The notes below the pieces were generated by a model. The model ran no database searches, was not told the origin of the DNA, and saw only the letters and a list, made by a program, of their open reading frames with translations. From contig CAUYUJ010015763.1 of assembly GCA_963575745.1 (NCBI GenBank), positions 187,501 to 251,500 of the forward strand: a DNA stretch of 64,000 nucleotides, read 5' to 3'. The translations under genes were made by a program, and so were the position numbers. Shown piece by piece: positions 1-9,159 of this stretch. Numbering within the stretch: the stretch's first letter is position 1; each line of letters opens with the position of its first letter. This DNA comes from Prorocentrum cordatum. Lineage: Eukaryota; Sar; Dinophyceae; Prorocentrales; Prorocentraceae.

Positions 1-833
1 GCGGGTGGGACGACGTCCCGAACGCGGAGCCCACACAACTCCCCTGGCCGCAAGTAGGCGCTCAGCGCGTCCAGCACGGCTACAGCCATGTCCGTGCGGC
101 CCAGGAGGTGGAGAGCCACCGCCAGGCCACAGATCGTCGGGTACGGGGGTGGCAGACGGCCCAGCGCGGGCCTCCGGCGTCCCCAGGCCTTCGAGCATCT
201 CTCGAACCTGGCCAGCGGCTTGGTGTTGGGCCGCTTCAGGTTCGGGTAGTAGTGGAGCACAGCGGCCTTCAGCTTCTCGCCATCGTGCTTCTTCCTGCCC
301 TCGAGATACGCCTCGTCCGCCCAGTCCAGGAGGGCCGTCTCCAGCGAGTCCAAGGTGCTGACGTTCAAGCCCTGGCGGCGGGCGTGCTCGTAGAGCTCCT
401 CGATCCGTCTGTGGTAATCCTCGATCTGGACGGGCTTCACAGCGATGCTCTCGAGGTAGGAGAGGCCTCCGCTGCTGGCCGACCGCCGGGCGGCAGCCAG
501 CCTTGTCGAGGTTGTGACTCGCGATCTCCGCGAGCCGCCTCGAGGCTCGGCTCGCGTCGCCGGGGGTCGAGCCAGGATCGCCTGCTCGGATGGTCCTGAT
601 CCTGCGGGCTGTGGCGACTGGCCGTCCTCCAGTGGCATAGCTTCGCACACTCGAAGGTCGGGGCGATCCAGATGCATCACCGGCGCCGCCTCGATCCGTT
701 GCGCCACGTTGCGTGTCGCAATGCATGTCGTCACTCTGCGTTTCGCTGCAGGCGCCCTCGATGCCACGCCCGCCATCAGGATGAGGGAGCCCAGGAGGAG
801 GACGCCATGCATGGCCCAGAGCAGCAGCTGCAG
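1..833 (-). pseudogene. Tyrosine recombinase N-terminal part (partial, continues beyond window start)
   Basis: A minus-strand frame different from the RNase H frame is open from about 833 to base 1. It encodes a basic linker followed by LSYLESIAVKPVQIEDYHRR, LDSLETALLDWADEAYLEGR and a segment ending LDALSAYLRPGELCGLRVRD. The last piece fits the first conserved box of YR recombinases, where the Arg of YLRPGEL is catalytic. The HxxR and Tyr boxes would lie beyond the left edge. A start at the ATG near 808 (MHGVLLLG) would make the recombinase overlap the RNase H coding frame, comparable to the overlapping start in the element at 14358. The assignment rests on the box I motif and gene order. Confidence 0.62.
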
Positions 834-839
834 GTTCCC

Positions 840-2398
840 AAAGCCGCGAAGGCCGATCAGCAGGATTGACCTCGGACGGGATCCAGCGGCACTGCACCCG
901 CAGCCCAGTGGCGAGCTGCAGCGCGGCCATCTGACGAAGCTGGCCGAGGAGGGCTGGATCGCGACAGCGGCCCTTCTGCATGGCCAGCGCGAGTGACATA
1001 TTGTCCACCAGCATGAGCACCTTGCTGTGCCGCCAGCGCCCGCAGCGAACCACGTGCTTGAGGCCGAGCTTGGCGCCTCTCGCCTCCTTGACGTGGATCG
1101 CCCCCTCGTGGCTGCCGCAGGGGCGCTTAGCGACCACGGCCCAGTTCGAGCCTCCGACCGAGGTAGGCGCAACGTCGGCGCAACCGAGGTCGGCGCAACT
1201 TCGGCCTTGTCACAGCCGAAGACCCCGAAGTTGTCGACGTATGCCAGCTGAACGGCCCCCCCCTCCAACGAAGGAGGAGGTGTGCCGTCGCGAAGAAGGC
1301 GAGCTGGAGGAAGACCAGCCCGCCGCAGGAACTCCTCATGGACAAGTTGGGCCGCCCACATTGCCCACGAAAACCCCATCGGTAGTGACTGCAGAGCCGG
1401 GTAGATGAGCTCACTTGGACCAACCTTGACACCATTGATGCCCCCCACCCCCACAGACGAGGCACGGACCGCTGGTAGAGCAAAATACTGAGATAATTCC
1501 TCATCGATCCTGAGCTCGTGGAAGTAATCCTTGATGTCGAAGCTGGCCGAGAAGATGGTCTGGTCAGAGGCGCACTCAAGACGGCTGAGCGAGTCGCCAG
1601 TAGCAAGCTGTATTGAGTCTGGGATGTCAAATCGTATGTTGGTCCTTCGTGCATCGCATATAAGTCGTAATTCACCACTCTTTTTGCGAACAAAGAACAA
1701 ACCCACCTTTTCTTTGTAGGTCGAGTCCAGCGCACCAGTCCTCGGTCACGCAGATCCCGACAAAAACCCTCCCACTTCGCAGGCTGTGCCTCCAGCACTG
1801 GGTCAAAGTAAAGGTTGGGCAGTCCCTCGCTCTTGATACGCAATGCATACTCCTCGTCACTGAGAAGGATGGCGTCGCGAAACCGCTTGAGCTTGCGCGA
1901 CGCGTCCGAGGGCAGAATGTTGTAGATGTCCACCCCGTGCAGGTCGCGGCTCGGCAGAGATACTGAAGCCGAACCAAACGGTGCAATGTTCCCGGCACAC
2001 TCGCTGTCACCATAGCGGGTGTCTGTACGCAGAAGCGCCGCCAGGGCTTCTTGCGGGGCGGGTCTCTCCTTAGGCAAGGGCACAGCCTCAGCCGCTTCAC
2101 GGGCCAAGGCAGCAGCAGCGCGCGCCTGCTCGCCACCTGGACCGCTGGGCGACTTGTCACCAACGCCCCCGAGCTCGTTGAGACCCCAAATAACCTCGTC
2201 GGCGCGCCTGTCGATCCAAGCACGGCGACAAATACGTTGCTGAACTCCACGACTGAGTGAGCTACGAGGGCCTTCCCAGTCATGATGTCGAGGCAGGGGT
2301 AGAAGGTCACGCTGCCGACCGTCTGCCATGCCTTGGTCAAAAACTCGTCGCAGCCCTCGCAGAGGACAGCGACTCGGCGGCGGCCCGAGTAGGACCAC
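840..2398 (-). pseudogene. Reverse transcriptase-RNase H of minus-strand YR retroelement, multiply frameshifted
   Basis: Between 2398 and 840 the minus strand encodes an RT spread over three frames. Recognisable pieces are VGLFFVRKKSGELRLICDAR (about 1711-1650), FSASFDIKDYFHELR (motif A, about 1550-1505), LPMGFSWAMW (motif B, about 1385-1355) and YVDNF at 1241-1227. YVDN is the catalytic box, with Asn in place of the second Asp, a variant I associate with dinoflagellate YR elements. The RNase H end is shown by MLVDNMSLALAMQKGR (about 1017-970) and RWIPSEVNPADRPSR (about 890-846), the typical terminal Asp block. The span between the YVDN box and the RNase H Asp is short, so part of RNase H may be deleted. 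Repeated frame changes indicate decay. Confidence 0.72.
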
Positions 2399-2422
2399 GA
2401 AAATCGAAATACCGCGAGGCGG

Positions 2423-3866
2423 CTAGCTCTTCTTCGCAAGGGCCGCCTCCTCGCGGGCCTTGCGTCGTTCCTTCTGGATCGCAGCCTCGCCCTGGAGCTG
2501 CAACGCCACGTGCGAGGTGAGATGCGGCGCCACGGCCGCGACCTTCCTGCCGAGGCAGTGGAAGTGCTCGCTCCCATCGAACCGCGGCGCCTTCGGATTG
2601 GACGTGTAAGCCTCCCCCAACAGCTGAACCCTTCTCGACAGGATCTCGAAGGAGGCGAGGGCAGACACGTCCAGCTGATCATACGTGAGCGCAGTCTCGA
2701 GAATCTCCATGAGACTGCCATGCTCGTGCCTGACCCTGTCGTTGTCCGGCACATGGGCGTCCCGCATCCACTTCTCGGTCCTGGTGCGAGGCACGCTCCC
2801 CTGGTCTCTGATGAACCTGCACAGCCAGAGCGTCGTCCTCGGGCCGACCACAGGGAAGTCGTCGAACCGCGGCTCCTCCAGAAGCCCGACGGCGTTCGAG
2901 TAGGCCCTGAACCTCTGGCCCATCTGATCGTACAGCACCGGCAGCACCCGGGCGTCAGAAGACTTGAGCGGCGCTGCAGCCGCCGTCCCGTCTCCCATCG
3001 CCTGAGGTCCGAGACCAGCTCCTGGCAGGCCTGCTCCCGAAGCTCGGACCACCGCCTGCTCGACTTCGCCCTTCCTCGAGACCAGCACATTCTTCTTGCT
3101 GCCGACCGCGATGCTCTCCAGCACGAACGAGGGTGGCAGGCCCGAGCTTGACCAGCGCGAACTTGCCCATGACGACGGCAGTGGCGTCCACACTCCAGTC
3201 GGTCCCGATGGAGGGCGCCCCCGGGTGGCCGTCGTTGGCCACCGCGATCCACTGCATGCCAAAGGCGAGGCCGCCTCCGGGTGCCACCACGGCCCCCGCG
3301 GCTGCTCCAGCCCCCGGGACGGCAGCGCCTCCACCCACGGCGGCGAGCGGCGCAGCAGGCGGCGCGGCCAGGCCGCCGGCCACGGGAGCCGCGCCCACGT
3401 CTGCCACCAGCACCCCGGCCCCAGCGCCGGCGGCGGCGGGCGGAGGCCCAGCCGGCAGGCCCGTGTCGGCGGTCCAGCCGTGCTGACCCACCCGATCACG
3501 CACAGCACCAGACTCAGCATCAGCAGCGTCGTCGTCGATGCCCAGCCCAGCCCTCTCCAGCTGGGCAGCCGCGATCCCGTCGTCGAAAATCTGCCGCCAC
3601 TCCGCCGCCGTGTGCAGCTGGCCGAGCGGCGGGAATCGGTACAGCATGGCGTCGGCCGGGATCGCCGGCGGCACGGACCCTTGAAGGCACGGCCTGCCTC
3701 CGAGAGCCCGAATGTCCTCTGGATAGACATCGCCATCAGGAGTGACCATGATCCACGTCGTTTCCCGCACCTTGCAGAGCAGGAGGCGCTCGTGCCAGTA
3801 TGCCTCCCCGCCACCGTACCACACCAGAATCAAGCGTCCTGGTGCGATCGGCTTCGAATCGGCCAT
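2423..3866 (-). pseudogene. Gag-like ORF1 of the minus-strand YR retroelement, frameshifted
   Basis: The ATG at 3866-3864 opens a frame beginning MADSKPIAPGRLILVWYGGG. It runs through an Ala/Gly/Pro-rich middle (about 3480-3240) to about 3125, where continuity needs a switch to another minus-strand frame that ends at 2423 with a Lys/Glu/Ala-rich tail (KERRKAREEAALAKKS). The C-terminal half looks folded and charged (VLPVLYDQMGQRFRAYSNAV; LTYDQLDVSALASFEI). No zinc knuckle is visible. Position directly ahead of the RT region argues for a structural (gag-like) protein; that role is inference. The alternative is an unrelated host gene, less likely given the spacing and the shared strand. Confidence 0.5.
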
Positions 3867-4240
3867 GCACCGCCCGGCGAAGCCCCGAGCCGAACAGAGC
3901 CCCAGCGCAGCAGCTCGTTGCCCGTCAGAAGAGGCCCGCGACCACCACCGTGACGATCCACCACCTGCTGCGGTCGGGCGCCGACTGCGCGGTCTGCTCA
4001 GCCCACACCAGGCTCGCGGTGCCCGCCGTCTGCAGTGTCTCCCGCGCAGCCTCCAGCACAGCGTCCGCGAGCCACTTGGGAATGCACGGGCTGGCGCGGC
4101 GGCGGCGGGCGGCGCTAGCGAACCCCCTGAACAACAGAAGGCTATGAGCACGGGACGGGCGAGGCACGCGACGCTCCTGCTTCCTTCCCCCTACTCGTGT
4201 CACAGTACGGCCCCCGTGTCGTCATTACTGTGCACGCACT
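3867..4240. other. Non-coding spacer upstream of the minus-strand gag-like ORF
   Basis: Open frames continue into this stretch but no start, domain or repeat is recognisable. It may be the 5' leader of the minus-strand YR element. Confidence 0.4.
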
Positions 4241-4317
4241 CTCATCATCACCATCACCATCACCATCACCATCACCATCACCATCACCATCACCATCACC
4301 ATCACCATCACCATCAA

Positions 4318-4358
<41 letters not shown>

Positions 4359-4461
4359 GCATCATCATCATCAGCATCAGCATCATCAGCATCATCATCA
4401 TCAACATCATCATCATCAGCATCATCATCATCATCACCATCACCATCACCATCACCATCAC

Positions 4462-4493
<32 letters not shown>

Positions 4494-4563
4494 CCATCAC
4501 CATCACCATCATCATCAGCATCAGCATTTGCATCGCCATCACCATCACCATCACCATCACCAT

Positions 4564-4594
<31 letters not shown>

Positions 4595-5265
4595 AGCATC
4601 ATCCCCAGTATCATCATGAGCAGCATCATCATCATCATCAGCAGCATCATCAGCATCAGCATCAAGATCATCATCAGCAACATCATCATCATCATCGTCG
4701 TCATCGTCATCAAAATCATCATCATCATCATCAGCATCATCATTCATCGTCATCATCATCATCAGCAGCAGCATCATTACCTTCATCATCATCATCAGAA
4801 GCAACATCATCATCATCATCATCATCATCATACCCCTCCTCCACCATCCTCCTGCACCTCCTCCGCCTCCTCATCCTCCTTCTCCTCATCATCATCATCA
4901 CCATCATCATCATCAGCATCCTCATCCTCTTTCTCCTCCTCCTCATCCTCTTCCGCCTCCTCCTCCTCCTCTGCCTCCTCCTCCTCATCCTCCTACTCCT
5001 CCTCGTCCTCCTCCTCCGCTGTGTCCTCCTCCTCCATGTCCTCCTCCTCATCCGCATCCGCCTCCTCCTCCTCCTCCTCCTCATCATCATCATCATCACC
5101 CTCCGCTTCCTCCTCCTCCAGCTCTTGATCCTCCTCCTCCTCCTGTCCCTCCGCATCTTCATCGTCCTCCTCCTCATCCTTCTCCTCCTCCACGTCCTCG
5201 TCCGCCTCCTCCTCCTCCTCCTCCTTCTCTTCCTCATCCGCCTCCTCCTTCCTCCTCATTACAAT
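4241..5265. repeat. Triplet microsatellite tract (ATC/CAT grading into TCC/CTC)
   Basis: About 1 kb of almost pure triplet repeats. The left part is ATC/ACC/AGC variants; from about 4835 it becomes TCC/TCA-rich. The long poly-His, poly-Ser, poly-Met and poly-Asp frames across it are by-products of triplet phase, not genes. Confidence 0.95.
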
Positions 5266-6945
5266 TCGTAATACGTTTCGTCTTATTGTTATGATGGGTA
5301 TGCTTAGTAGTATTCTTAATATATGTCTTCATAGTGTTATTATGCGTATCACCCGTCCCAATGTTATCATTACTGTTCTTTTTATAATTCTGGACATTCG
5401 TAGTATTCTTCTGCGTATTAGTATTCGCCTTCTTCTTGTTAGTATTGTTAGTATTCATATTCGTCGTCGTCTGCATCGTCTTCGTACGCGTCGTATACTT
5501 AGTATTCGTATTCGTAGGATTCGTCTAATTATTATTCTCAGCATTATTATTCTTCTGAGTATGATTAGTATTCTTATTAGTATTAGTCGTCTTATTAGTC
5601 TTATTATTCTTCTGGTTATTATTAGTCGTCTTAATATTCTTCCTCATCCTGCTCCTCTTCCTCCTCCTCCTACTCCTGGTCCTCCTCCTCCTCCTCCTCC
5701 TCCTCCTCCAACACCAACTCCAACTCCAACTCCTCCGCCTCCTCCTCCTGCCCCTCCTCATCCGTTTGCTCCTCCTCATCCACCTCCTCCTCTTCCTCAT
5801 CTTCCTCTCCTCCTCCTCCTCTTGTTCCTCCTCCTCTTCCTCCTCGTCCTCCTCCTCCTCCTCATTGTCCCTCCACCTCCTCCCTCCTCCTCCTCCTCCT
5901 ACTCCTCCTCCTCCTCCTCCCCCTCCGCCTCCTCCTCCGTTTCCTGCTCCTCCTCGTCCTCCTCATCCTCCTCTTCCTCCTCCTCATCCTCCCCCTCGTC
6001 GTCTTAGTATAATCATTGTGATTATTAATGTTAGTTTTAATTGTCTGTGTGTTATTCTGATTCGTCGTCTTATTCGCCTTCTCATCCTTATTATTATTAG
6101 TAGTAGTATTATGATTATACGTATTATTATTAGCAGTAGTAATTTTAGTAGTAGTACTAGTCTTTTCTTTTTCGTCGCATAATTAGTCTTAATATGATTC
6201 TTATTGTTATTAGTATTAGTAATATTATTATTATTATCAGTCTTCGTACGCATGTATTCTTAATAGTAGTATTATTATTAGTTTCAGTATTAGCCTGTTT
6301 ATTGATATTACTAGTAGTAGCAGTATTGGTCTTATTCGCAATATCGTTACGATTATTCGTATTACGATCAGTCATTAATGTTATGATTACTAATACTATT
6401 TCATCTATTATTATTATTATTATTCGTATGATTGCTATTCGTATTGTTCATAGTAGTATTAGTATTAAAAATAACTAGTATTAATAGTATTAATGATATT
6501 ATTGGTAGTACTAGTAGTATTAGTAGTCGTAATACTAGTTGTATTAACAATAGTATTAGTATCATTATTAGTATTACCCATATTATGAGTATCATCATCA
6601 TTATCAGTAAAATGATTGGTAGTATTCTGGTTATGGTGGTTATTAGTATTATTAGTCTCCTTCTTAATACTAGTAATATTGGATTTCTTATTATTATTAT
6701 TGTTATTGTTATCCTCATTATTCTGGTTAGTATTGTTATTATTATTTTCCTTCTTAGTAGTAGTATCATTATTCTACTCCTTATTCTCATTATTATTATT
6801 AGTATTAGTATTATTACTATTATTATTATTGTTATTCTGATTAGTCGTATTGTTAATATCACGATTATAAGTATTAGTATGATTCGCTTTCTTCTTATTA
6901 TTATTAAGATCCATCGTCTTATTATCATTATCATTTTTATTACTA
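5266..6945. repeat. AT-rich degenerate triplet repeat island with an embedded CTC block
   Basis: Composition drops sharply from GC-rich to AT-rich: ATT, AGT, CTT, CGT and TAT triplets dominate. A CTC/CCT-rich block interrupts it at about 5640-6000. T dominates one codon position throughout, as expected for an old triplet satellite. The Ile/Leu-rich frames have no domain features. Confidence 0.85.
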
Positions 6946-7385
6946 CAGAACCACGCGCGCGCTTCGCGCGCGCTCAGGTTCTAGTCCAGCCCATGGCGCT
7001 GTAATGAAACGGAGGTCGGGGTTTCCAAGCGACCCGCAATCGGAGAAGAATTGTGTCCGTCGTGGGCCGGTTATGGGATGTCGCAGGGCTTCCTTGGGCT
7101 GGCGTTTGGGCTTTTCAGGCGCTCTTGTGGGGGTGGCAGGTGTTTCTGGCCCCGATGGCGCCGTCCAGGGTTGCCTCTTCGTTGTCACGACGCGCATGTC
7201 TTGGCTTGTGGGTTCGTCGAGGAGATCACTGAACAGGCTTGGGGCATTGACTGGCTTTATGATGAAATGTCGAGGCCGTAGTTTGCTGGTCTTTGAATGT
7301 CGTCACATCTTCTTGGCTTGTCTTGCCGAACATGTGCGAGAGGAACGAGGAATGACGGAGGACGGGACGAAAACTGCCTTGAAAT
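6946..7385. other. Spacer with a CG hairpin at its left end, no gene recognised
   Basis: At 6955-6974 a (GC)n stem pairs across a CTT loop, at the sharp switch from the AT-rich island back to GC-rich DNA. The rest holds short open frames without recognisable features. Confidence 0.4.
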
Positions 7386-7700
7386 AGAATGCGCGCGCTG
7401 CCACGCCAACTGGCGGAGCACGTGCAGAATAAACCCAGAGGACGCAAAACAAACTGCCTGAACACATAATGCGCGCGCTGTCACGCTGGGTGGTGGAGCA
7501 CTTGCAGGAAAATCGAAGAAAGACGGACGAAGGAGGAGCACAGCCGTGCTATAAAATGCACGCGCTGATGCGCCAACTGGCGGAGCATGCGCAGGACGAA
7601 GGAGCGGTAACGGACCACGGAGAGAAAGCCGCCTTGAAACGGCATGCACGCGCTGTCACGTCGGCTGGCGGAGCACGCGCAGGCGGGACGAGGAAAGACA
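7386..7700. repeat. Degenerate tandem repeat, about 80-90 bp unit, four copies
   Basis: Units begin near 7388, 7468, 7556 and 7643 with the motif ATGC(G/A)CGCGCTG followed by CTGGCGGAGCAC and a GCAGG segment. Units diverge strongly from one another. Confidence 0.65.
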
Positions 7701-7739
7701 GACAGGAGGCAGAAAGACATATGGAAGACACAGGAACTC

Positions 7740-8215
7740 TCTTGAGCCGTCTCGGGTCCTTCTGGGACGTGCCCAGAACTTTTTCGTGTTGTCTCCTCAC
7801 GCTGTGATAGCATACCAACCATGTTGGGGCATCTTGGGGCCCAGTTCTATTTCGAAGTCTCTCGGAGCCCAGTTGGAGCCTCTTCGGAGTCTCCTGGAGG
7901 CTTCCCGGAGTCCTCCTGGGCTCTCTTGGGGGCCTCTTTGTGTTTTCTCTTGGGCATCCCAAGGCCTTTTTCGGCCTGCCCTGCTGGGCACATATAGGCG
8001 GCCTCGGGGGTCATTTTTGGGCAGAGGGTTCCAAATAGCAGCTCGTATTATCCCTCCATCCTGGGGCCTTCATGGGCCGTCTTCGGGCTTTATTGGTCCA
8101 TCTTGGGGCCCTCTTGAGCCGTCTAGGGGCACACTTGAGAGCCTCATGGGCAGTCTGTCGGCGTTTTTGGAGACCTCTGGGGTTGTCTGGACTTGGAGCC
8201 CCGAGGAAAGCAATC
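7740..8215. repeat. Degenerate short-period repeat (GGGCCGTCTTGGGG-like)
   Basis: Loose repetition of words such as GGGCCGTCTTC, CTTGGGGCCC and CTCTTGGGGGCC with irregular spacing near 15-20 bp. The same words recur at 25.3-26.2 kb and, on the other strand, at about 55.36-55.7 kb. Confidence 0.5.
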
Positions 8216-8263
8216 TTAGTAGTAATGGTAAACGCCGTCCTCCTCCTTCTCCATCATCGTCGC

Positions 8264-8293
8264 AGTTGTAGCAGTAGCGGTAGTAGTAGTAGC

Positions 8294-8340
<47 letters not shown>

Positions 8341-8346
8341 TAGTAG
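8264..8346. repeat. (TAG)n microsatellite
   Basis: AGT/TAG triplets with a few GGT and AGC interruptions. Confidence 0.95.
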
Positions 8347-8370
8347 TCCCCCCAAGGCTCTGGGGAGCCT

Positions 8371-8950
8371 GTGGGCGGGGGGGCTACTGCTGCCCTCAAA
8401 CCGCGGGTGACAGTCACCCTTCCTTTTCTCGCGCCCTCACTGTTACGAACACCCTTCCTTGCCCTGAAGGGACGTCCTGGGATGGCGGCGGCCGCTGGCG
8501 GCGCTGCGGACGCAGGTGCAGGGGCTCGAGTGGCTGGGAGTAACACCGCTGCGGCTCGAGGCGAAGGCGGAGTACTGGCAGCTGCGGGAGGCAGTGGAGG
8601 TGCTGGGGCCGCCCCGTGCGCCTCCGCTGCCGCTCCCGCGTCGGCTGGCGTGAACGCAGCCGACATCCCCGTGGGTGGCAACACCGACGTCCACATGCGT
8701 GACAGCGAGGGCCAGCCAGCACAGAGGCGGCGCCGCATGACGGGCGGACGCATCACCGTTGGTGCGTCAGCGCCCAGGCGGCCCGTGGCAAGAAGGCTCA
8801 CTGCACGCGCTGCATGGGAGGCTTTGAGGCTGGCGAGTGGCGCGTGGCAGGCGTCGTGACACCACCCGCGGGGTCCCAGGCGCACGCGGGCAGGAAGTGG
8901 TTCCACATGGCCTGCGTGGATGGCCCACTACCACCACCCACGGCGATGGT
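8371..8950 (+). pseudogene. 5' part of a LINE ORF, cut off by the YR retroelement insertion
   Basis: This is the upstream half of the LINE ORF that resumes at 16391. One frame (about 8490-8640) encodes a coiled-coil-like piece (RLEAKAEYWQLREAVEVL). The end of the segment, in another frame, encodes a probable zinc cluster: C-x2-C at 8802-8813 (HCTRCMGGF) and H-x2-C at about 8914-8925 (WFHMACVDG). The frames do not join, so there is a frame change near 8770. The zinc-cluster frame runs to PTAMV at 8950 and continues in register with GFTQLPEGG from 16391 when the intervening element is removed. That join is the main evidence that both flanks belong to one LINE. The true start codon is not certain. 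Hairpin copy 1 lies within it at 8590-8631. Confidence 0.6.
8590..8631 (+). repeat. Core-GGGGCCGCCCC hairpin, copy 1
   Basis: Left arm GGCAGTGGAGGTGC, core GGGGCCGCCCC, right arm GCGCCTCCGCTGCC. The arms pair over 14 bp with two T-G (G-U type) positions. Confidence 0.8.
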
Positions 8951-9130
8951 TACATGTTTGTTAACGGGCTTTCTTAGAGAGCTCTAGGTGCAGGCCGTGT
9001 GTAGCGCTCAGGGCCTAGTGGCCCTGAGCGCTTGAACCTCCCCCCCCTCGGGCCTGAGAGACTGGAGGGGGTGGGGCAGCATGCATAGCAGGTGCAGAAT
9101 AGATGTCCATAACGTTTTGGCTCTAGTTTC
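8951..9130 (+). repeat. Terminal repeat A1
   Basis: 180 bp, identical to A2 (16032-16211) except T at 9116 versus A at 16197. It begins TACATGTTTGTTAACGGG and ends CTCTAGTTTC. Position at the element's left edge makes it the A1 member of a split direct repeat. Confidence 0.93.
9004..9031 (+). other. Perfect 12-bp hairpin within A1
   Basis: GCGCTCAGGGCC and its exact complement GGCCCTGAGCGC flank the loop TAGT. The same hairpin is at 16085-16112 in A2. It could be a recombinase or RNA-processing structure (inference). Confidence 0.85.
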
Positions 9131-9159
9131 AACGAGCAGCAGCCCTCTCGCGCCTCCCT

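Larger units (their letters stand above)
1..3866 (-). mobile_element. Decayed tyrosine-recombinase (DIRS/Ngaro-type) retroelement, left end cut by window
   Basis: Read on the minus strand, the segment carries in order a gag-like ORF (3866 to 2423), an RT/RNase H region (about 2398 to 840) and the N-terminal part of a tyrosine recombinase in an overlapping frame (about 810 to 1). This order matches YR retrotransposons. Coding continuity needs frame changes near 3125, 2230, 1720 and 1250, so the copy is a pseudogene or a poor assembly. Its terminal repeats are not visible: the 3' end lies beyond base 1 and no repeat of the A/B type found at 8951 was seen upstream of 3866. Unlike the element at 8951-16390 it shows no methyltransferase motifs between RT and RNase H. 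Confidence 0.7.

Noticed and set aside
3742-5271. Long frame with poly-His, then Ser and Leu runs
   Set aside because: It coincides with a pure triplet microsatellite. All frames give homopolymer-like proteins.
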